NCBI GenBank assembly: GCA_004557285.1
Contig: SFEK01000028.1
Span: forward strand, 1 to 31,090
Length of the DNA: 31,090 nucleotides
Source: Bacteroidales bacterium
Lineage (GTDB): Bacteria; Bacteroidota; Bacteroidia; Bacteroidales; Bacteroidaceae
Direction of reading: 5' to 3'
Position numbers and translations under genes: made by a program. Shown piece by piece: positions 25,945 to 31,090 of this stretch; position 1 is the stretch's first letter; every line of letters starts with the position of its first letter. The notes beneath the pieces were generated by a model. The model worked only from the letters and a program-made list of their open reading frames with translations, was not told where the DNA came from and searched no databases.

Positions 25945-27285
25945 TTATTTTTTAGATTTTCTTCTTTTTGTCTGGAGGATTGGCGGATTGTTATCGTTCT
26001 CTCCGGGCTTACCGCCCAGAGTAGTGAAGTCGGTCCATTCGGTTTCATTATACCCTACCCCATTCTCTGCGTATGCCTTGACCTGATAGGTGGTCATGTC
26101 TTTCAGCCCTGTGATGGAATAGGTGTATTGCCCATTGGCATCCTTGTTGTCCAGCCGCATTTTAGTTCCTTCTGATGAACTGCCTTTCTCTCGATACATG
26201 ATGCCATATTCAATGATGGTCAGCTCAGAGGTCACGGTACAGGTGATTTCAGCACCGTTTTTGTGCGGCTCGACCCCATCCACACTCACATCTGGCTCAG
26301 AGCCTGGGACCTGAGTGATGGTGCAGGTATTCTTGGTTTCAGTATAGTTGGAAAGCGTCAACGTTGCAGTACGTTGTTCTTTGGACGTTGTTTCATCCCA
26401 CTCTACTTTGATGACGGTATTTTGGGGATAAGAACCTTTTTCGTAACCTTCACAGATTCGCAACCAGTCGCTTGACGACTCGTTTGATGACACGGATACA
26501 AACCAGACAGCATTATCATCACCGCCGCTGACGAGCTGGATTTCTTTTGTGCCTTTCGCAGGTGACACAGAAACCTTAGAGTCTTTGAAATTGGGCAACT
26601 TACGTACGATACCTGTCTGTTTGATTTCAAAAACAGGAGGTGGTACATCGAGACCAGAAGCTTTGACAGAAATTATGGCAGTTCTGGGTTCTTCCAGTGT
26701 ATTTTCTGCGACATCCACCGAAACAACCGCAGGACCTTGACCTGTATTTCTTGTATTATCGGACAGATTCAGCCAATTTCCGTTTTGATCGATCGAAATC
26801 TCCCATGCTGTTTCGCTGTTGGTTTCAATCGTGAATGTAAAGGATTGTTCATTCTTCTCGATTTCTTTAAATTGGTTACTCTCTGAGCCTGGTATCGTAA
26901 TGCTCAATTTGGCCTGTGCCGCTGACTGCGTGACCACCACCTCGCTGCTGCGGTTGCCCGATGTCACGGTAAGTGTGGCAGAACGTGAGGCAGAAGCCGA
27001 AGGATTTTCGGTGTCGGTGGTGGTGATGGTAATATCGGCATTGCCTCTGCCATTGGTGGTGGAAAGGTTAAACCAATCGGGCTTGCCCGAAATGCTCCAG
27101 TCGCCCGAAGCGGTAATGGAGAAATTTGCCTTAGTTTCATTACCGCCGAAATCCACCCTCTCTGTCACGATGAGCTTGGAAGAGCTAAGACCGAGCAGGT
27201 TGTCGAAATCCACCTCCTCCACACATGAGGTGGTGCAGAGCGTGGCAAGCAGCAACAACAGGCAACTGATGTGTTTGTATTTCAT
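25945..27285 (-). CDS. BACON/FN3-domain lipoprotein
   Basis: This is a 446-residue lipoprotein. The signal peptide ends in lipobox LCTTSC, giving Cys21 as the lipidation site. Three BACON-type beta-sandwich domains follow (about 36-125, 126-228, 230-328). They show the repeated logic W.(I/V)S....WL/FNLS...G, ..A.LT(V/L)(T/S)....S, then V(V/I)TQ; examples are DWSISGKPDWFNLS and SSEVVVTQSA. A single FN3 domain (about 332-425; YGIMYREKGSSSEG, TTYQVKAYAENGVGY) precedes a basic tail (TKRRKSKK). BACON domains are typical of Bacteroidota surface proteins and are linked to carbohydrate or mucin contact. It lies 56 nt after the PEGA/beta-barrel gene. Confidence 0.88.
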   Translation of the reverse strand: MKYKHISCLLLLLATLCTTSCVEEVDFDNLLGLSSSKLIVTERVDFGGNETKANFSITASGDWSISGKPDWFNLSTTNGRGNADITITTTDTENPSASASRSATLTVTSGNRSSEVVVTQSAAQAKLSITIPGSESNQFKEIEKNEQSFTFTIETNSETAWEISIDQNGNWLNLSDNTRNTGQGPAVVSVDVAENTLEEPRTAIISVKASGLDVPPPVFEIKQTGIVRKLPNFKDSKVSVSPAKGTKEIQLVSGGDDNAVWFVSVSSNESSSDWLRICEGYEKGSYPQNTVIKVEWDETTSKEQRTATLTLSNYTETKNTCTITQVPGSEPDVSVDGVEPHKNGAEITCTVTSELTIIEYGIMYREKGSSSEGTKMRLDNKDANGQYTYSITGLKDMTTYQVKAYAENGVGYNETEWTDFTTLGGKPGENDNNPPILQTKRRKSKK

Positions 27286-27341
27286 AATCTGTAGGTGTGT
27301 ATATATTGATAAGGTATATATTATAATGTATAGCTGAAAGG

Positions 27342-28886
27342 TTAGAATTTCACCACCAATCCGGCATGGACATACAGTCCGCCCGCGGTAAGCCCCAAGG
27401 CATCGGCGATGTGCTCATAATAAGCGTCTTTCTTCATGGCGGCGGCATATTCGGGATTGATGAATACGCCCACCATCTTCCAGGGCACAAACACCACCTT
27501 GGCACCAAAGGTGAGGCACGAGCACTTGGATGCGTCGCCATAGAGGGTGCTCTGCAAACCGTCGGTCTTGGTGGCGGCAAGGGTCATCAGCGAATAGCCT
27601 GCCTGTGGCACGATGGCAATGCGCGAGGAGGCCCTGATTTGATAGCCCAACTTGGCGGCAAAGCCACTCTGCTTGTAGTTGATGGTGTTCTGGTAGTCAT
27701 TGCCGCTATACCACATCACATCGTCGGTGGATGTCAGGCCGATGGTATAGGACAGCTGCAAGTCGAAATGCTTGAAGGTGACACCTGCCAAGCCCGTAAC
27801 GCCCGAGAGGGTGTTGTAGGAGAAGCCTGCCCCGATGTAGGCTTGGGTGGATTTGATGTAGGAGATGCGCTCCATGGTGATGGTGTCACTGATGTGCTGG
27901 TCTTTGGACAAGGTGTATTCACGCTCCAGGTCTTTATAGCCCTTGCGGGTACATTCCACCAATATCTTGCCGACATTTACGGGTATCTTTGTAGCGTTCT
28001 CATATCTCGTCTTGTTTACCGTGATGTTGGCTTTACGCGGGAACACCTGCAGCTGCATGGTGCCCTTGAAGGGTTCGGGAGGCACAACCACATAGGTGGA
28101 GTCTTTCTGGCCAAACACCTTGATCGTTGTGTTGCGTGATTCGCAGCTGTCCTTACGGGTCTCAATATAATAGGTACCCTCATAAAGTTCGGTCTTCCAT
28201 TGTCCATAGCCTTTGTTCTCTCCATTACACCAGATTTCCGCCTCCTTATCGTTATCCACCTTTATGGTGACACGAGCATAATGGGGAGACTGGTCTATCA
28301 GTTCGATGTAGTGGTCGGGGGCTATGCTATCGCCCACCTCAATGTCTTGTTCGCCCACGAGCCGGCCTTTTTCCACTTTGACCTTGTGTTTGCCACGCAT
28401 GATGTATTCGTTGACCAAGGGGGTCTTACCGATGGCTTCACCATCTACGAAGACAGTGGCACCGGTCTGTGAGGCTGTGATGTTGACAAAGCTGCCCACA
28501 CCGGGGTCGAGTTTCATCCTATAGACAGATCCTTCGTCAATGGGGATTTCAAACTCGTACTCACATCTGCCAAAACGCTCATGGGTGATGGTCAACTTTT
28601 GTGAACGGCGGGGCACATAAACCCAGATTTCGCCATCTTCTCGATAAACAATATCACCAACAAGACCAACAGTACCATTAGTAAAGGAGTAACCCTTGCC
28701 ATAGGTATTCACCTTGATCAAAGCAGCATTCCTGTTGTTGTTGTCAAGGCGGGCAGTTCCCTTCAACTGGGCAGTCCTCTCGTCTATCTTATCGAAGCTG
28801 ACCACCTGCATGTGTCGTTCGTTTTGTCCATACATCCGGCACGTCATGCCGATGCAGACAAGCATGAATAAAATGATTCGTTTCAC
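27342..28886 (-). CDS. PEGA-repeat protein with C-terminal outer-membrane beta-barrel
   Basis: The 514-residue protein starts with signal peptide MKRIILFMLVCIGMTCRMYG. An N-terminal beta-rich part (20-125) is followed by PEGA-type domains. The clearest is at about 129-190 (VNITASQTGATVFVDGEAIGKTPL, MRGKHKVKVEKG); related ones lie near 206-272 and 277-340 (RKANITVNKTRYENATKIPVNVG). From about 345 to the end, alternating amphipathic strands (AYIGAGFSYNTLSGV, FDLQLSYTIGLT, GFAAKLGYQIRASSRIAIVPQAGYS) end in VHAGLVVKF. The closing aromatic residue is typical of outer-membrane barrels. It would anchor periplasmic or surface PEGA modules to the outer membrane. Its place as gene 2 suggests a membrane anchor or assembly role for the other operon products (inference). 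Confidence 0.85.
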   Translation of the reverse strand: MKRIILFMLVCIGMTCRMYGQNERHMQVVSFDKIDERTAQLKGTARLDNNNRNAALIKVNTYGKGYSFTNGTVGLVGDIVYREDGEIWVYVPRRSQKLTITHERFGRCEYEFEIPIDEGSVYRMKLDPGVGSFVNITASQTGATVFVDGEAIGKTPLVNEYIMRGKHKVKVEKGRLVGEQDIEVGDSIAPDHYIELIDQSPHYARVTIKVDNDKEAEIWCNGENKGYGQWKTELYEGTYYIETRKDSCESRNTTIKVFGQKDSTYVVVPPEPFKGTMQLQVFPRKANITVNKTRYENATKIPVNVGKILVECTRKGYKDLEREYTLSKDQHISDTITMERISYIKSTQAYIGAGFSYNTLSGVTGLAGVTFKHFDLQLSYTIGLTSTDDVMWYSGNDYQNTINYKQSGFAAKLGYQIRASSRIAIVPQAGYSLMTLAATKTDGLQSTLYGDASKCSCLTFGAKVVFVPWKMVGVFINPEYAAAMKKDAYYEHIADALGLTAGGLYVHAGLVVKF

Positions 28887-28932
28887 GATATAGTATAATT
28901 TGGTTTACGCTGAAGTTGTTAATATGCCCATG

Positions 28933-30519
28933 CTACATCCGTACACCTGTTCGCTCAAGAAGGATGACCTTGCCCTCCTCATGATGGACAAGAGACATCG
29001 TTGTACCTATATTTCCAACAATTAATGTGGGGTCGCACACGGTGAAACGGCGGCCATTCAGTAAAAAGTAATCGCCTTCTACCGGCTCGTTGAATGCCAC
29101 GGCTGTGGCGAGATGGCCGGGGTAATACACCAAGACTACATCCAAATCGAGCAGATCGCGCACAAGGTGGGAGAAAAGGATGGAACGGTCTTCACAGTCG
29201 CAATAAGGATAGTACAAGGTTTCCTCTCCGAAGAAAGCCCTGTCTTCGCCCCATACCACATCATCATACTGGTAATTAAAGCCAGACTGCACCCAGTTGA
29301 GCAGACGTGAAGCAGCATCGTAGGCAGACATACCCTTGATTTTCTCGCGTATCTGCGGATAAAGGTAGTTCACCACCTCTTCGTCCATGGGCGCATTGGC
29401 GTAGGTAGCCCAGCGTGTCATGAAGTCGTCGCCGATATATGAATTGGGATAATTGTTGTAGAAGTTGATGAGGTTCTTGTTCATCTTGACGGTAAAGGAG
29501 AACTCAGGATATTGTAAAGAAGTGATGGTGCGTTCCGGGGTATCGTTGACATCAAACTTCTGGTTGGCAACGAGGCGCAACGAGAGGTCTTTCTCCTTGG
29601 GAAAGGGCACATCGGCGTATGAAATCCGCTGACAGTTGTCGTTGTCAAATACATAATATTTCTCACCATCTCCAAAACTAAGGTAAGAATTACCATAGAT
29701 GGAATGACTGCTGGCGATGAGGATGCCCAACTGCGGACCATCGTTGTAGAAACGCATCTTGTAACCTGACTGCAGGTAGAGGTAGCCGAGCACCAACATG
29801 GACTCATTAGTGCGGGGTCCATAGAAGTCGTAGGTGATGGTCTTGAGCATCTGCAGGTAAGCCCAGTCAGACAAATGGCGCTCCTTGCGTATCTTCAGAC
29901 AATCGAAGAGCAGGTTATCAAAAGCAGGTGTCATAAGATTGCTGAGCTTGTTGCCCACATTAACAGAGTTGACTTGTCCCAAGGTGAAACGGCAGTCGTT
30001 GCCCATACGCACCTTGACCTCTGTGCCATACACCTTGACAGTGCGGTATTCCACCTTGGGCACGGTGGTTTCCTTGATGGGGGCAATGGGTTGCGGTTGC
30101 TCCTGCTTGTCTATTTTGGGTTTGATTACTTCATTGATGGCCAACTGTCGGTCAGGCTGTTTAGCGGATTGTTTGACATTTTTCTCTTTCTTCTTCAATT
30201 TACGCAACATCTTCATAATGCCTTCACGCACCGACAAAGCCTGGCGACCAAGCCATGAGTTGGTCACTGCGTTGTTTTCAGTGATTTCGGGAAGTGTTTT
30301 CTGGTCTTCGGGGGTTTTCACGCCTTCTTTCACCAAACCGTCTTTCCAAGGCTGCTTGATAAAATCAGTATATTCCTTGAACATCTGCTTGCGGAAGTCC
30401 TGATAATCTTCATGCATTTCTTTACGGAACTGTTCAAATTCCTCGTCACTGCTCTGTGCGTTGGCTTGCGGCAAGCCCACGCAACCCAAAAAGGCCAAGC
30501 TAAGTAGTTGTGTTTTCAT
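28933..30519 (-). CDS. Secreted transglutaminase-fold (cysteine protease-like) protein
   Basis: This 528-residue exported protein is the first gene of the operon. A signal peptide (to about residue 21, QANA) is followed by a charged helical segment (FEQFRKEMHEDYQDFRKQMF) and a Lys/Gln/Pro-rich linker (about 85-160). The C-terminal part (about 395-500) is transglutaminase-like. YPYCDCEDRS gives the likely nucleophile Cys442, YYPGHLATAV gives His469 and FTVCDPT gives Asp496, an ordered Cys-His-Asp triad. Such domains act as peptidases, amidases or cross-linking enzymes. A role in processing or linking the co-encoded surface proteins is an inference. A stem (30540-30545 with 30559-30564) lies just upstream of the start. 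Confidence 0.87.
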   Translation of the reverse strand: MKTQLLSLAFLGCVGLPQANAQSSDEEFEQFRKEMHEDYQDFRKQMFKEYTDFIKQPWKDGLVKEGVKTPEDQKTLPEITENNAVTNSWLGRQALSVREGIMKMLRKLKKKEKNVKQSAKQPDRQLAINEVIKPKIDKQEQPQPIAPIKETTVPKVEYRTVKVYGTEVKVRMGNDCRFTLGQVNSVNVGNKLSNLMTPAFDNLLFDCLKIRKERHLSDWAYLQMLKTITYDFYGPRTNESMLVLGYLYLQSGYKMRFYNDGPQLGILIASSHSIYGNSYLSFGDGEKYYVFDNDNCQRISYADVPFPKEKDLSLRLVANQKFDVNDTPERTITSLQYPEFSFTVKMNKNLINFYNNYPNSYIGDDFMTRWATYANAPMDEEVVNYLYPQIREKIKGMSAYDAASRLLNWVQSGFNYQYDDVVWGEDRAFFGEETLYYPYCDCEDRSILFSHLVRDLLDLDVVLVYYPGHLATAVAFNEPVEGDYFLLNGRRFTVCDPTLIVGNIGTTMSLVHHEEGKVILLERTGVRM

Positions 30520-30601
30520 TATATCGCTGAGGTTCTTTCATCCCGCAAACACCACAGACGGGATATTAATGTTCTCTCATATACTCTATTTCTCAGGTAT
30601 T

Positions 30602-30696
30602 AAAAAAGGCGTAGGTGTCTGCTTCTGCCCATCCTGGAAACACAGGCCTTCGCATTGCCTCAACACACAGGACAGACAACTCAGTTAGCCCACGCC
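30602..30696 (-). ncRNA. Structured leader RNA or attenuator with four nested helices and U6
   Basis: Four nested pairings (plus-strand coordinates) stack towards one apical loop: GGCGTAGG 30608-30615 with CCCACGCC 30689-30696 (one G-U on the minus-strand RNA); TGTCTG 30616-30621 with CAGACA 30673-30678; TCCTG 30632-30636 with CAGGA 30668-30672; AGGC 30644-30647 with GCCT 30657-30660. On the minus strand the outer helix is followed directly by six U (complement of 30602-30607). It lies 83 nt before the operon's first start codon. It did not match any riboswitch or SRP RNA motif I know. It may be an attenuator or the 3' end of a separate small RNA. Confidence 0.55.
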
Positions 30697-30756
30697 AGTT
30701 TAGGTAAATATATACAAATCACCTACCAAACTCTAAAAACCCACTGATGTTCGCCC

Positions 30757-30912
30757 TTAAAAAAGAGCAAACACGGTGGCCGAAGATTCGGCAGATATGA
30801 TATACCAACCGTACCACGTAAACATTTTCGCTGCCATTTGTCTGCTGTGTTGTTCGAGTTTGCAAAGTTCGTGTTTCACAAAGACAAACGTTGAAAACGT
30901 CTTTCTTAACAT
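30757..30912 (-). CDS. Possible small leader ORF (51 codons)
   Basis: ATG at 30910-30912 opens a frame encoding MLRKTFSTFVFVKHELCKLE and so on to AESSATVFALF, ending at 30757. A purine-rich GGGGTAAGGGGTGG lies about 10 nt upstream. The product has no recognised domain. The same DNA can fold into hairpins, so this may be leader RNA rather than a gene. If real, it could be a leader peptide acting with the downstream U6 hairpin. Confidence 0.2.
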   Translation of the reverse strand: MLRKTFSTFVFVKHELCKLEQHSRQMAAKMFTWYGWYIISAESSATVFALF

Positions 30913-30978
30913 GTTAGACCACCCCTTACCCCTAAGGGCTAACGAGTGATACAGCAAAGGTAATTAATTATCCTGAAA

Positions 30979-31010
30979 CAAATTTAACTTTTGAAAGAAA
31001 AATGAACAAA
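30979..31010 (-). promoter_or_regulatory. Promoter of the surface-protein operon
   Basis: On the minus strand TTTG (31010-31007), 20 nt, then TAAATTTG (30986-30979): a full consensus match in AT-rich DNA. Transcription would start near 30972, giving a leader of about 450 nt. A second box TACCTTTG (30962-30955) overlaps downstream; its nearest TTTG is only 16 nt away, so it is the weaker candidate. Confidence 0.72.
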
Positions 31011-31090
31011 TTTAACCTTTTTACACATTTAAACAATAGAGGTTCTTATCACTACAATATCCAAACTGTAAACGATTGATTTACGGAAAA

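Larger units (their letters stand above)
30520..31090. other. Long leader and upstream region of the surface operon (571 nt)
   Basis: No well-supported gene is present. From right to left on the minus strand: a consensus promoter (31010-30979), a second -7-like box TACCTTTG (30962-30955), a possible 51-codon ORF (30912-30757), a hairpin AAAGAC/GTCTTT (30880-30904), and an imperfect stem AGTTTAGGT/ACCAAACT (about 30698-30733). Then come a nested four-helix structure ending in U6 (30696-30602) and a short stem near the first start codon. The right-most 80 bases are AT-rich with nothing assignable. Confidence 0.7.

Noticed and set aside
30602..30696. SRP RNA or 6S RNA
   Set aside because: The rod shape and U-tail are suggestive, but the conserved SRP GGAAGG/AGCAG apical motif is missing, and the 6S layout with a large central bubble is not evident. 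A covariance search would settle it.
30757..30957. 66-codon version of the leader ORF
   Set aside because: It depends on a TTG start overlapping the second -7 box; the ATG-started 51-codon form is more plausible and is itself only weakly supported.

Overview
The window looks like a chromosomal segment from a Bacteroidota genome, most likely Prevotella or a close relative. The evidence is: promoters of the Bacteroidota type (TTTG, about 20 nt, TAnnTTTG) ahead of several transcription units; an Oar-like TonB-dependent receptor; a DUF4369/thioredoxin lipoprotein; BACON and BspA-like surface proteins; and a type IX secretion (T9SS)-like C-terminus. No insertion sequence, phage gene, tRNA, rRNA or CRISPR array was seen.

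Left end, minus strand (1-3.4 kb): the N-terminal part of a TonB-dependent receptor that runs off the edge, a thioredoxin-fold lipoprotein lacking its CxxC pair, and a CrcB/Fluc fluoride channel.

Middle, plus strand (3.6-16.2 kb): housekeeping genes. pnp (polynucleotide phosphorylase) is followed by a strong terminator. Next comes rimP-nusA-infB (ribosome maturation, transcription elongation, translation initiation), with a terminator-like hairpin in its leader. Then comes sufB-sufC-sufD-sufS for iron-sulfur cluster assembly. An unusual array of 12-bp near-palindromes at an exact 22-bp pitch lies between infB and sufB.

Right half, minus strand (16.3-30.5 kb): eight tightly spaced genes (gaps 23-56 nt, no internal consensus promoter seen), read leftwards as one likely operon of about 14 kb. 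Every product has a signal peptide or lipobox. In transcription order they are: a transglutaminase-fold protein; a PEGA-repeat protein ending in an outer-membrane beta-barrel; a three-BACON/one-FN3 lipoprotein; two paralogous beta-helix proteins; a 1720-residue modular surface protein with a T9SS-type tail; an LPP20/NTF2-like protein split by a frameshift; and a small LPP20-like protein. The operon is preceded by a good consensus promoter and a leader of about 450 nt. The leader contains a nested four-helix RNA structure ending in a run of six U and a possible 51-codon small ORF. This cluster and its leader are the best candidate for an undescribed cell-surface system. Its function is not evident from sequence alone; joint export and assembly of a surface adhesin-like complex is an inference.
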